Below, in pieces: positions 63,901 to 64,000 of a stretch of 64,000 nucleotides of DNA. A program made the translations under genes and the position numbers. The first letter of the stretch is position 1. Each line of letters starts with the position of its first letter. Under the pieces are notes generated by a model. It saw nothing but the letters and a program-made list of their open reading frames with translations, did not search any database and was not told where the DNA came from. This DNA comes from Earliella scabrosa (taxonomy: Eukaryota > Basidiomycota > Agaricomycetes > Polyporales > Polyporaceae), in contig JABYQQ010000020.1 in assembly GCA_022605405.1 (NCBI GenBank), positions 186,001-250,000 of the forward strand, given 5' to 3'.

Positions 63901-64000
63901 TGCATCTCGCGACCGCGCGGATTGGGGCCCTGCAGGTACTCGAGTCTTCGTGCTATGCGGTGGCCAATACACGGCGTGCAGACTCCCCGATTACGAGTCC
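61000..64000. other. Gene-poor degenerate right end
   Basis: The segment 62390-62620 is a diverged duplicate of 51730-51930. A minus-strand frame at 63170-62955 (WYYEATNPILQIDTVATFIR) looks like part of a decayed protein gene. No complete gene model is possible, and the window ends within this region. Confidence 0.4.

Overview
The window is nuclear DNA of a basidiomycete fungus, most likely an agaricomycete and possibly a polypore. Protein-coding genes are split by many short GT-AG introns (about 50-75 bp). There are NRPS-like adenylate-forming reductases, fungal NACHT proteins, alpha-kinases, F-box/LRR families and small secreted proteins typical of that group. There are no operons, and both strands are used. 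All exon maps below were built by hand from splice-site consensus and frame continuity, so they are models rather than transcripts.

Layout. (1) 0.3-13.8 kb: two paralogous small membrane proteins with C-terminal PPxY motifs lie in inverted orientation (771-297 minus and 13348-13779 plus). They flank an intron-dense block with an alpha-type protein kinase (2177-5484), an integrase-core (DDE) protein (8056-6126, minus) and a 605-residue protein of unknown family (10669-8342, minus). Next to the block are a decayed F-box fragment (about 1230-1515) and an alternating inverted-repeat array (11.25-12.0 kb). (2) 15.3-30.9 kb: an allantoate-permease-like MFS transporter, a WPGY-type orphan gene with an in-frame stop, two related F-box/LRR-like genes, a 200-residue secreted protein, an intron-containing tRNA, a second WPGY-type gene, a frameshifted secreted protein and a phi-type glutathione transferase. 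(3) 31-47.8 kb: a 150-bp-arm perfect palindrome, a type-B carboxylesterase, a MITE-like element, a zinc alcohol dehydrogenase, a 19-exon adenylation-thiolation-reductase (NRPS-like) gene and a phenol-hydroxylase-type FAD monooxygenase. The reductase, monooxygenase, dehydrogenase and esterase could form a small secondary-metabolite cluster. (4) 48-64 kb: two NACHT NTPase genes with matching exon structure, including a 7-nt microexon, each followed on the minus strand by relics of a dynein light chain (LC8) gene and then by F-box-like debris. This is an old tandem segmental duplication of at least 5 kb. Each NACHT copy has its own apparent frameshift.

The left end (1-14 kb) and right end (50-64 kb) are rich in decayed copies, inverted duplications and repeats, like an accessory region. 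The middle (15-48 kb) holds mostly intact metabolic genes.
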